64,000 nt of DNA from Petrosia ficiformis (Eukaryota > Porifera > Demospongiae > Haplosclerida > Petrosiidae). A program made the translations under genes and the position numbers. Positions within the stretch are counted from its first letter, which is position 1; every line of letters starts with the position of its first letter. This document shows, in pieces, positions 39,015 to 49,195 of the stretch. The notes under the pieces were generated by a model that was given only the letters and a program-made list of their open reading frames with translations, had not been told where the DNA came from and did not search any database. Location of the stretch: assembly GCA_947044365.1 (NCBI GenBank), contig OX345644.1, positions 6,815,077 through 6,879,076 of the forward strand, written 5' to 3'.

Positions 39015-42000
39015 ATGGCTGGAATAGATGAATGTATTTCTATTGAATGGACACCTGAGTTTGCTGCTTATCCCCCAGGAGCAAGACAAGATGGATGGGC
39101 TGTCTGTACTCTCAAAGCTCCTTTTTATGAACCAACAACACGAGCTCCAGTAGATATAGTAGCTGTCATTGATAAAAGTGGATCTATGCATGGAGAGAAG
39201 CTAGATCTAGTTAAAGAGACACTTGAATTTGTAATTGATCAATGTAAGTTGCTGTAAAAAGCCAGCCACTCCCACAATTCCAATGTTAATGAATATTTAT
39301 TCCTCTAGTGAAAGAATCAGATAGATTATGTGTTGTAACATATGATAGTAATATCAAACTTGATTTTCCATTGACTAAAATGACTCCCGATAATAAAGAG
39401 GGGACTAAAGTGATAGTTAAAGCAATTCGTGATGGATCATCAACTAATCTTTGTGGTGGATTACTCAAGGGTATTTAATATATACATAATATATTAATGT
39501 TTATCATAGTGTGTTGTTAGGTATGGAGGAAGTGATTGGACGAACTGGGGAAAAGGCACAAGTTGCATCCGTTCTGCTACTAACTGATGGCCTAGCAAAT
39601 GTTGGGATTAGTAATAGAGAAGGGATTATGGAACAGATGAGAAAACTACTGGACCCGTCTCCTGGTAAAACTGTAAGAAGTCATAAATTCACAAACCCAG
39701 TATTAGATATATATTCCTATTAGCCTTTTGAGGGTACCGTGTATACATTTGGATTTGGTACTGATCACGATGCTCGTCTTCTTGAGTCAGTGTCTACACA
39801 AGGTGGTGGAGTATATTACTATATTGATTCTACAGAGAAGGTAATGTAGTGATATGTGGGGGTTTAACTACTACAACTTGTGTAAATTCTATAGCTTGTT
39901 TAAATAATAATTAATAGTGACCTTTCTATCATGTACTGTAGATTCCTGAGTCATTTGCAGATTGTCTAGGTGGACTGTTGAGTGTTGTGGGTCAAAATAT
40001 AACATTGAAAATGAATGTATGTGGAGACAATACCATTACTAATGTACACACATTGAAGAAGATAACATGGAAAACACTGAACAAAATGTAAGATAAAGAT
40101 TGTATCTATCTATCTATCTATTTATCTAACTATTTAGCTGTCCATTCATCTATTTATTCATTCATCCTTCATCCACTAATCTATCTATCTATCTACTCAT
40201 TCATCCATTCATTCATCTATCCACTAATCTATCTACTCATTCATCCATTCATTCATCTATCCACTAATCTATCTACTCATTCATCCATTCATTCATCTAT
40301 CCACTAATCTATCTACTCATTCATCCATTCATTCATCTATCCACTAATCTATCTACTCATTCATCCATTCATTCATCTATCCACTAATCTATCTACCCAT
40401 TCATCCATTCATTCATCTATCCACTAATCTATCTACTCATTCATCCATTCATTCATCTATCCACTAATCTATCTACTCATTCATCCATTCATTCATCTAT
40501 CCACTAATCTATCTACTCATTCATCCATTCATTCATCTATCCACTAATCTATCTACTCATTCATCCATTCATTCATCTATCCACTAATCTATCTACTCAT
40601 TCATCCATTCATTCATCTATCCACTAATCTATCTACTCATTCATCCATTCATTCATCTATCCACTAATCTATCTACTCATTCATCCATTCATTCATCTAT
40701 CCACTAATCTATCTACTCATTCATCCATTCATTCATCTATCCACTAATCTATCTACTCATTCATCCATTCATTCATCTATCCACTAATCTATCTACTCAT
40801 TCATCCATTCATTCATCTATCCACTAATCTATCTACCCATTCATCCATTCATTCATCTATCCACTAATCTATCTACTCATTCATCCATTCATTCATCTAT
40901 CCACTAATCTATCTACTCATTCATCCATTCATTCATCTATCCACTAATCTATCTACTCATTCATCCATTCATTCATCTATCCACTAATCTATCTACTCAT
41001 TCATCCATTCATTCATCTATCCACTAATCTATCTACTCATTCATCCATTCATTCATCTATCCACTAATCTATCTACTCATTCATCCATTCATTCATCTAT
41101 CCACTAATCTATCTACTCATTCATCCATTCATTCATCTATCCACTAATCTATCTACTCATTCATCCATTCATTCATCTATCCACTAATCTATCTACTCAT
41201 TCATCCATTCATTCATCTATCCACTAATCTATCTACTCATTCATCCATTCATTCATCTATCCACTAATCTATCTACCCATTCATCCATTCATTCATCTAT
41301 CCACTAATCTATCTACTCATTCATCCATTCATTCATCTATCCACTAATCTATCTACTCATTGATCTATCTATTTATCTATCTATTTATCCAACCATTCAT
41401 CTCTTCAGTTGTGAAGTGTCCATGGGTGATTTACAGTCGGAAGAGCAAAGAGACATATTAGTTGAGTTTAAACTTTCTCCAGTACGAGCTCCTGGGCCTG
41501 ATAATATTGTATCATGTCAATTAGTATATTTTAATGTCATTACGTCAGCAATGGACACAGTAGAGTGTCATCTAACACTCCAGAGAACAAGTAATAATGA
41601 ATCATGAATAATTCATGACTAATTATTATAAATATTAGATGATCCCAGAGGAGAAGCAAGCAAGAAACTGGATTCACAAAGAAACAGAATTCTAGCAACT
41701 CGTTCACTCAAAAGAGCAAGAGAGCTAGCCGATGAGGGTATGTATGTATGTATGTATGTATGTATGTATGTATGTATGTATGTATGTATGTATGCATGTA
41801 TGTATGCATGTATGTATGTATGTATGTATGTATGTATATATAATGTATATATTTATGTATGTATTTAGGTAAGTATGAAGATGCTAAGAAAGTTCTACAA
41901 GAAGCTGTTCACCAGATCACGACTTCTGTTTCTGTTGGTGAAGAGTTCTGTCAAGGTCTGCTTAGTGATCTTACTAACGCATCAGCTACAATGAAATCAC

Positions 42001-42402
42001 ATCGTGAATATAAATCACATGGAGCGCATTATATGATGAGCAAGTATGTACATATATCTATCTATCTTTCTGTCTGTGTATGTCTATCTATCTATCAATG
42101 TATCTATCTATCTATCTATCTATCAACCTGCCTATTTGTCTATCTATCTACATGTATCTATATACCTACCAACCCATCTGTCTATCTACCTACCTATTTA
42201 TCTGTCTATCTATCTATCTATCTATCTATTTATCTATCTACCTACCTATCTACCTATCTATTTGTCTATCTATCTATCTATTTCATATAGAATGCAGAGC
42301 CATGCTGTACAGAGGAGTAATTATTTGAGTGAAGAGACTCCCTATAGTAATGCGTCTCGTGGTTTCTATGTCGAAAAATCAAAAGGTTTAAAGAAGAAAT
42401 AA
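39015..42402 (+). CDS. von Willebrand factor A domain protein, cytosolic type
   Basis: Starts [20 protein letters not shown] and has no signal peptide. The VWA domain carries an intact MIDAS: DKSGSM (DxSxS), [10 protein letters not shown] supplying the Thr, and [10 protein letters not shown] supplying the Asp. [20 protein letters not shown] and [20 protein letters not shown] follow, as in the bacterial YfbK-like and plant WAV3-like VWA proteins. The C-terminal part is a beta-rich segment and a helical end: [18 protein letters not shown], then [20 protein letters not shown]. The partner is unknown. A 1.3-kb minisatellite fills one intron. The last two exons (41869-42041 and 42292-42402) are duplicated downstream. 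Confidence 0.85.
40140..41400. repeat. 40-bp minisatellite with 440-bp higher-order period
   Basis: About 29 copies of CCACTAATCTATCTACTCAT + TCATCCATTCATTCATCTAT, almost error-free. The only recurrent variant (CTACCCAT) is at 40396, 40836 and 41276, exactly 440 bp (11 units) apart. It fills a VWA-gene intron. Confidence 0.97.
41738..41850. repeat. TATG microsatellite in VWA-gene intron
   Basis: (GTAT)n of about 100 bp with GCATG units, just before the exon that begins the duplicated segment. Confidence 0.9.
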
Positions 42403-42505
42403 CTTCAAATAATAACAATTTGGCAATTTAAAAATAAATAATAAAGTTTGAACAAGAAAATAAGTAAATATATTTTCATTATCCCTTGAAAATAAAAAAG
42501 AACAA

Positions 42506-43458
42506 TTAATTATTATTATAATTATTAACACATTTATAAAGAGCTATACCCGATGATATTATACCTAACAACCCCACACTAGTAACTGAAAGGGTATTTG
42601 ACCACAAGAACCCAGACGGCAAAAAATGAACTGCTATAATCAAATCACATGTATATTGAATCAGTGATAATAAAAATGAATATCTTGTTTCACAATTACT
42701 ATACATTCTAATTATCAGTTGTGTTATAGTGATTAGTAAAGAGCTGATCCACACCTTAACTGTTAAAATATGCAACGGTTTAGTATTCAATGGCAACATC
42801 TTTAAATCTCCAAAATATGCCACGTGTTCAACAGGTAGAAAAATGATACCAGTAAGTGAACTAGTAACATCCAACATATTATAAACTGTATATTCACTCT
42901 GTAGATAAATAACACGATAATGATGTCCTTATTAGGTGTATAAAATATTTTTGTTCAGAAACGTCGTTTGTAGGAACTGCGAGCATTTTAATATTCTCTC
43001 GAAACTCTAAACGGACCATGAACTATAGTTCATGGTCTGTTTTTAGACCTAAATATTCAATGTTTCAGATTGGTCCGAAATTTGTTCCAGACTTAGATAA
43101 TGATGTCCTTATTAGGTGTACAAAATATTTTTGATCAGAAATGTCGTTTGTAGGAACTGCGGGCATTTTAATACTCTCTAATCACACCATGCACTATATC
43201 ATTGGTACTCATTTGACATTATGAAGTGCTAACCTGTAATTGTTGTACTGCAGTGATGAGAGATGATATCACACTAACATCATCAAGTAATCTTAGAACA
43301 GTTCTAGTTGATCCTATATTTGAAGCCAATCTCTGGAGACCATTGGAATATCTTACTGAGCTCACACATCCAGATGATAACCCTACTGTATACTGAATTA
43401 ATCTGAATACTTTCTCTCTACCTCTGTGAGTGTTAAGAAAGTCAGCAATCACTTCCAT
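42506..43458 (-). CDS. PEX11: Peroxin 11, copy A
   Basis: Two exons (43458-43234 and 42898-42506) give 205 residues. The N-terminus MEVIADFLNTHRGREKVFRL + IQYT is the amphipathic helix typical of PEX11, which bends the peroxisomal membrane during elongation and division. Exon 2 has LKMLPLNTKPLHILTVKVWI, hydrophobic segments and a final helix SVTSVGLLGIISSGIALYKC. It most resembles the PEX11C/gamma group (tentative). The intron contains 180-bp family repeats. It overlaps nothing but lies convergent to the VWA gene with about 100 bp between stops. Confidence 0.85.
42900..43215 (-). repeat. 180-bp repeat family in PEX11-A intron
   Basis: Nearly two units in reverse orientation (ATGATGTCCTTATTAGGTGT at about 42920 and 43100, 180 bp apart) around a GGACCATGAACTATAGTTCA palindrome at 43015. 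Confidence 0.92.
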
Positions 43459-43593
43459 GATTTTTATCAATTAATGAATTAATTATTATTAAAATTAATT
43501 AAGTTTATTACATATTCCTCATTCAGTAGAGTATGTATGTATGTATATATATATATTGTATATAATTATATATGTATAATAATATGTATTTAG

Positions 43594-43779
43594 GTAAGTA
43601 TGAAGATGCTAAGAAAGTTCTACAAGAAGCTGTTCACCAGATCACAACTTCTGTTTCTGTTGGTGAAGAGTTCTGTCAAGGTCTGCTTAGTGCCTCAGCT
43701 ACAATGAAATCACATCATGAATATAAATCACATGGAGCACATTATATGATGAGCAAGTATGTACATATATCTATCTATC

Positions 43780-43810
<31 letters not shown>

Positions 43811-43931
43811 TTCATATAGAATGCAGAGTCATGCCGTACAGAGGAGTATTTATTTGAGTGAAGAGACTCCCTATAGTAATGCGTCTCGTGGTTTCTACGT
43901 GAAAAAATCAAAAGGTTTAGGGAAGAAATAA
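43594..43931 (+). pseudogene. Duplicated last two exons of the VWA gene
   Basis: Bases 43594-43756 and 43820-43931 copy the VWA-gene exons at 41869-42041 and 42292-42402, with the preceding TTTAG acceptor and the intron. The frame stays open ([20 protein letters not shown] through KGLGKK) and the one exon indel removes exactly four codons (DLTN). There is no start codon or VWA domain, so it is a 5'-truncated copy. It could also act as an alternative terminal exon pair of the VWA gene; only transcripts would tell. Confidence 0.8.
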
Positions 43932-44036
43932 CTTCAAATAATAACAATTTGGCAATTTTAAAAGAATTAATAACAGTTTGAACAAGAAAAAAAAGTATAT
44001 ATATTTTTATTATCCCTTAAAAATAAAAAAAAACAA

Positions 44037-45274
44037 TTAGTTATACATATAATTATTAATACATTTATAAAGAGCTATACCTGATGATATTATACCTAAC
44101 AACCCCACACTAGTAACTGAAAGGGTATTTGACCATAAGAACCCAGATGGCAAAAAATGAACTGCTATAATCAAATCACATGTATATTGAATCAGTGATA
44201 ATAAAAATGAATATCTGGTATAACGATTATACATTCTAATTAAGAGTTGTGTTATAGTGATTAGTAAAAAGCTAATCCATCCCTTAACTGTTAAAATATG
44301 CAACGGTTTAGTATTCAACGGCAACATCTTTAAATCTCCGAAATATGCCATGTGTTCAACAGATAGAAAAATGATTCCAGTAAGTGAACTAGTAACATCC
44401 AACATATTATAAACTGTATATTCACTCTGTAGATAAATAACACAATATAATAATAATGATGTCCTTATTAGGTATACAAAATATTGTTGTGAGCATTTTA
44501 ATGAAACTCTAAACAGACCATCAATAGTCTCGCATAGCCAGACCCAACCCCTCTGCTACGCGACGGGGAAGGGTCTGGTGGACTGACTATACTAGCTTTC
44601 GTCAAGTACCACCAGATTTTGGGTGAGCGATAAGTGGGTGGAAACACCGTTAATGAAATTCATAAACCACACGTTTATTTAAACATGAAACAAACACGTT
44701 ACCTAAATAAACGTGTGGTTTATGAATATAATTAACAGTTTTGTGGCCACTTATCGCTCACCGGAATTCAGTGAAAACACTTGATGAACTGATGTACAGT
44801 AAGTCCACCAGACCCTTCCCCGTCGCGTAGCAGAGGGGTTGGGTCTGGCTACGCGAGACTAGACCATCAACTATATATAGTTCACGGTTCATTTTTAGAC
44901 AACGTTTCCGATTGGTCCGAAATTTGTTTCAGACTTAGTTAATGACGTCCTTATTACGTGTACAAAAATTTTTGATCAGAAATGTCGTTTGTAGAAACTG
45001 TGAGCATTTTAATATTCTCTCAAAACTGACCATGAACTATATCATTGGTGCTCATTTGACATTATGTGGTGCTAACCTGTAATTGTTGTACTGCAGTGAT
45101 GAGAGATGATATCACACTTATATCAAGTAATCTCAGAACAGTTCTGGTTGATGCTATATTTGAAGCCAATCTCTGGAGACCATTGGAATATCTTACTGAG
45201 CTCACACATCCAGATGATAATCTTGCTGCAAATTGAATTAATCTGAGTACTCTCTCTCTAGCAATCACTTCCAT
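44037..45274 (-). CDS. PEX11: Peroxin 11, copy B
   Basis: Two exons (45274-45077 and 44426-44037) give 195 residues, closely similar to copy A. It lacks eight residues (DFLNTHRG) of the N-terminal amphipathic helix and one residue each in DDVSV and in YSNCETRY; all three gaps are whole codons, which suggests it is still a functional gene. Loss of the Thr-His-Arg-Gly turn may alter membrane remodelling (inference). Its intron hosts a fold-back MITE that copy A lacks. It lies 79 bp from the C14-reductase stop in the same orientation. Confidence 0.82.
44440..45060 (-). repeat. 180-bp repeat family in PEX11-B intron, split by a MITE
   Basis: Remnant units (GATGTCCTTATTAGG at 44458, ATGACGTCCTTATTACGTGT near 44941, ACCATGAACTATATCATTGG near 45028) homologous to the array in PEX11-A, interrupted at 44525. 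Confidence 0.88.
44525..44861. mobile_element. Fold-back MITE, Mutator-like (9-bp TSD)
   Basis: A 337-bp element with long terminal inverted repeats beginning TAGTCTCGCATAGCCAGACC and ending GGTCTGGCTACGCGAGACTA. The arms continue inward (GGGGAAGGGTCTGGTGGAC, GTGAGCGATAAGTG, AAACGTGTGGTTTATGAA), so almost the whole element folds back. It is flanked by GACCATCAA at 44516-44524 and 44862-44870, a 9-bp target-site duplication. No coding capacity. Nine-bp duplications with long inverted repeats are typical of Mutator-like elements; the superfamily call is inference. Confidence 0.9.
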
Positions 45275-45353
45275 AATTTTTATCAATTATTAATAAAATC
45301 AATTAATTATTAAAATTAATAAAGTTTATTCATTAAAATTACATATTCCTCAT

Positions 45354-46601
45354 TTAGTAGAGTCCAGGAATGAGCCTCCATTTCACAATTTTGCAGTACT
45401 GGTCCCAGTCCTTTTCATATTTCTTTCGGCATTGTTCTTCGTCTCTCAATTGACGATGAATTAAAAGAATTGAAAAATAGATAACATAAAAGTACGGTAC
45501 GAGGTTTGTAAACCCACAAGGTAGAGACCATGATAGTGCCATTATAAGATCACCTACATAATTAGGATGACGACACATTCCCCACCAGCCCGATATGATT
45601 AACTTAGTTCCTCTATAAGTTTTAAGGGTTTTTAAATGGCGTACAGATGGGTGGGAAGGATCTTTACGAAACTTGTCCTTCTGTAAGTTTGATAATCGAA
45701 ATATTGCATACCCAAAAACTTTCAAACTAATTATGATAGATATAAACCACAGAGGCAGTTGAGTGGGATTATCAACCAAGAAACGAGATTGTAAACTGTA
45801 CGTAAATGGTACCCAAGAGAGATCGCCAAACGCTAACATAAATCCAAATCCATCATGAACTATATCCATTGTGGTTAATATAGCCTCTTCAAACCACAAA
45901 GCATCCAGTACATACCAACATTGGAATACACACACGAGTATCATTGATGTACTCACTACACCATGATTCTCATATTGCGTCACTAACATACAATAGTTTA
46001 TCATTACCCATCCTATAAGGCCAGGACGCAACTCACAAAATGCCTTCCAATCAAAGCTACCATTTCGTGGATTTAGTTCTCTACCAATGAAGAAATCATA
46101 CATCGGATTTCCACTGTTTCCTCCTAAAGCTAATAGATGTTTACCATAGAATGAATGAGTATACATACAAAATCCAATCACAAATGAAAAGAATATTGAG
46201 CCTGTTGCCATGGCAATGTAGTTATCGTAAACAAATCGTACAGGTATTTTATACAAGACATATCCTGTGATGAATAGAATATGAGATATGATAAAAGCAT
46301 GCAATCCGTTAATTTTGTATTTCAATCTAGTTCCATCTCTTAAATATGTACCAGAAACAACACGTCCAATTGGTAACATGTATATCACAGCATGTAAGAG
46401 GAACCAGGCTATGAATAGTAAACAAGCCACTGGACTGAATAACTCACTGAGTGTAGGAAAATGAGGCTCCAAGATAGAGCAGCCATTTTTATTGCATACA
46501 GAATATAGGATTGTTATCATGAGAGGTAATCCTAAAGTTATGATGAATGCACCCACAGGACCAAAGAATTCATAGGTAGTTGTACGAGGATTGTGCATCA
46601 T
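45354..46601 (-). CDS. TM7SF2: Delta(14)-sterol reductase (TM7SF2/LBR family)
   Basis: Intronless 415-residue membrane protein with roughly nine to ten hydrophobic spans. The ERG4/ERG24 family signatures are intact: GWWGMCRHPNYVGDLIMALS, and a C-terminal RDEEQCRKKYEKDWDQYCK followed by LIPGLY; DALWFEEAILTTMDIVHDGF + GF is the NADPH/sterol region. The usual length and the lack of a Tudor/nucleoplasmic N-terminus indicate the enzyme TM7SF2 rather than lamin B receptor; DHCR7 is less likely but not excluded. It reduces the C14 double bond in the ER during cholesterol-type sterol synthesis. Confidence 0.9.
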   Translation of the reverse strand: MMHNPRTTTYEFFGPVGAFIITLGLPLMITILYSVCNKNGCSILEPHFPTLSELFSPVACLLFIAWFLLHAVIYMLPIGRVVSGTYLRDGTRLKYKINGLHAFIISHILFITGYVLYKIPVRFVYDNYIAMATGSIFFSFVIGFCMYTHSFYGKHLLALGGNSGNPMYDFFIGRELNPRNGSFDWKAFCELRPGLIGWVMINYCMLVTQYENHGVVSTSMILVCVFQCWYVLDALWFEEAILTTMDIVHDGFGFMLAFGDLSWVPFTYSLQSRFLVDNPTQLPLWFISIIISLKVFGYAIFRLSNLQKDKFRKDPSHPSVRHLKTLKTYRGTKLIISGWWGMCRHPNYVGDLIMALSWSLPCGFTNLVPYFYVIYFSILLIHRQLRDEEQCRKKYEKDWDQYCKIVKWRLIPGLY

Positions 46602-46712
46602 CTTGAAGTTCCAAAAGAAGAAAAGAAGGTGTGGCTAGCTGGGTTAATTAATTTAGCCTACACCCACTTGAAGAGAAGTCAAGAACCATTTTCAAAACTT
46701 AGGCGGGAAACA
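46602..46712. promoter_or_regulatory. Divergent region, C14-reductase / small Cys-rich gene
   Basis: 111 bp between start codons; contains a GGTGTGGCTAGCTGGG string and its loose inverse. An open frame on plus runs through it in frame with the next gene, so that gene could start further upstream. Confidence 0.35.
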
Positions 46713-47399
46713 ATGGAAGTGGAATGGTCTCATCAACAAACAAGAGATTTCAGTTATGAAAGAAAGAAAAGGAGTTTTGACTGCTCATTTTCTGTTCAGC
46801 AGATGACTAGACCAGCCAAGGTGATATCTATCATATAATAGAGTGATTAATCAAATCTTTTATTAGGTCCAATGTTTGGAACAATCATCAGTTACGTATA
46901 CACCTACTATACAACCCAATACAACCACACTAACTCAACAAAACCATTGTGTATATAATGATCATGCCACGCCTCCTATTTCATTACATCCTGTGTGGAT
47001 TGAACAGTACCATTGTAATAATGAATGTGAACTTATGGAATGTACGAAAACAAAACGTAAGTGTGATCAAGTGATGTCATGCCCAAAATGTCAAGCAGGA
47101 CAAGGAGTGAGTCTCATTCCCATACTTATATACTATATGTATACTGATTCCCATACTTAAATACTATATGTAGACTGATTCTCATACTTCAATTCTGTTT
47201 GCAGACTGATTCCCATATTTAGATACTGTATGTAGACTTATTCCCATACTTAGATACTATACATGTATACTGATTCCCATACTTAGATACTATATAGAGT
47301 GATTCTCATACCTAAATACTGTTATAGACTGATTCACATTATATATTCTATTTCAATTATTTTTAGGGACATCTTCATCATATCCTTGAAAAGAACTAA
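46713..47399 (+). CDS. Small cysteine-rich protein of unknown function
   Basis: Three exons (46713-46820, 46867-47106, 47367-47399), all phase 0, give 126 residues. It begins MEVEWSHQQTRDFSYERKKR and its second half has HPVWIEQYHCNNECELMECT and CDQVMSCPKCQAGQG, then GHLHHILEKN after the final splice. The eight or so cysteines with a CPKC pair suggest a metal-binding end. I do not recognise the family. The ATG at 46713 has A at -3 and G at +4. The intron at 47107-47366 is made of a ~31-bp repeat. Confidence 0.65.
47107..47345. repeat. CTGATTCCCATACTTAGATA minisatellite
   Basis: About seven imperfect 28-35-bp units (CCCATACTTAGATACTATAT + GTAGACTGATT) in the second intron of the Cys-rich gene. 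Confidence 0.85.
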
Positions 47400-47489
47400 T
47401 AACCCATTTCCTTCTTCATGTGTATATATATCTGACAATAATTTTATTTTTCACATTGTGATGTTATATACATAATATATTACATATCA

Positions 47490-49111
47490 TTATGATGAGG
47501 TGAATCCTAACAATGCTTTAGACTCTTCAGCTTGTTGTACCAGTGTTTTACTAGTATATTTCTCAAGTAGCTCCTACATTAAAAGATAATTCCACTAATC
47601 AAATCAAGTCTATAAACCACACCCATTTCAAGCTAGCCAAACCTCCTCAAATATAACCACACCCATTTTAAGCTAGCCACACCTCCTCAAGTGTAACCAC
47701 ACCATGTGGACTCACTTTCTTTCTTCTTCTAATTAACATATCTTCAATATCTTTCTGAGATGGTACAGGAACATGAGCAACATGTGCTTCATCTTCTCCT
47801 TCATCCCATTCTATATCCATTCCACCTTCATCAGAATCTAGTTCCTCTTGTCCATATTTAGCATGTGCATATATATCTTCTTCTTCCACTACTTGAGGTA
47901 CTTTACCTTGAGATTTCAAATCTTCCCAATGACTAACAGCAGTTTCAATAGCTACAGTTAGTACATACATACATACATACACACATACACACACACACAT
48001 ACATACATACATTAACATACATACATACATATATACATACATACATACATACATACACACATACATACATACATACATACATACAAACATACGCACCCTT
48101 TTTTTCTACTTCCTGTTCAATAGGAATAATGACTCCATCATCCTCATCACGGTAACCATAGTAATCAGCATCAACCTCTCTTGCTAATTCACCGCGAGTT
48201 CTTCGAGTAGGTTTAGGAGCTGAAAAATAAATTAATTATTTAATTTAATTATTATTAATAACAGAATTACGTTTCTTTCTAAACAGTTCTCTAACACCAG
48301 GTAAATCTCGAGCGGCTCCAAAGTATTTATATCCTCTATTACCAGGTACCTCCTTACCATCATGATCCAACATCTTGGGACCATGTTTCTAAGAAGAGAA
48401 ATATAAAGAAATGAATATGGAGGCCAGGTCTAGAACGCACATTATAATCTGGTCCTCCTAACTCTATTATCCTATCTTCCCAATGTCTTTTCTCTCTCAA
48501 TAATTTATTAATCTCGTCATTTAAATCTCGAATACGAAACTCTCCTAAACCAGCTACAGTGATAAGTGATGATGTGATTGTCATGTGACATTCATATGAC
48601 TCACGATTTTGAATCTGAGTAACTTTTCTTGACACTTCTCCGATAATTTGTCTCCGCCATTTCTCTGCTTTTCTCAAGTCGTCACATTCTGAAGCTAAAA
48701 AAGGTCGTTGTTCCTAAATGTCATGTGATATAAAAGAATAATCACGTGATAACAAATCATGTGATCTTTTCCATACTTTAGATCTGTTAACCTCTTTTTT
48801 TGAATTGTAAAATCGATTCAATAAGAGCCTATGAATATAATTATAATTATATATTGCTGTTACTATAGCAACCAATATAATGACACCATTACTCGGTACA
48901 TTTATATAATTAGCTAGTACTAACCCCCTCACTTAATTAAACTCGTACACTAATATTCAATTATTAATAGTTGTAATTAAATTACAGATATTTTGATAAT
49001 CGTTAGCAGTTTAGTGGTGTATTTCCTTACATAGCCTTTTCTTGATTTCTAGCCTATACAATAGACATGAAATATAACAACATTATATGTACATATTACA
49101 TTTCTCACCAT
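47490..49111 (-). CDS. ISY1: Spliceosome factor ISY1
   Basis: Reassembled exons read MARNQEKAMLLLNRFYNSKK, EEQRPFLASECDDLRKAEKW, RRQIIGEVSRKVTQIQN, GLGEFRIRDLNDEINKLLRE, LGGPDYN, GAARDLPGVRELF, YYGYRDEDDGVI, AHVPVPSQKDIEDMLIRRRK and a last exon ELLEKYTSKTLVQQAEESKA + LLGFTSS, stop at 47490-47492. Every segment aligns with ISY1, a component of the NineTeen/XAB2 complex in catalytic spliceosomes. Unusually, exon 1 contributes only the ATG codon (49109-49111) before a GTGAGA donor. Its promoter is shared with MBD4, 84 bp away. Confidence 0.95.
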
Positions 49112-49195
49112 CTTGCTTCTATCTCCTATCTGTGGGCGTGGCAATATATAATATTATAGTAGTAGGTTGGGCTGGACTCTGCAAGTTATGAAGTG
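49112..49195. promoter_or_regulatory. Shared promoter, ISY1 / MBD4 (84 bp)
   Basis: The start codons are 84 bp apart. The gap has a GGGCGTGGC GC-box-like string (49133-49142), a TATATAATATTATAG AT stretch and little else, so both genes must transcribe from overlapping control DNA. Confidence 0.55.

Noticed and set aside
40140..41400. CRISPR-like array (regular 40-bp period)
   Set aside because: No unique spacers; each unit is the same throughout, the host is eukaryotic and no cas genes are present. It is a minisatellite.
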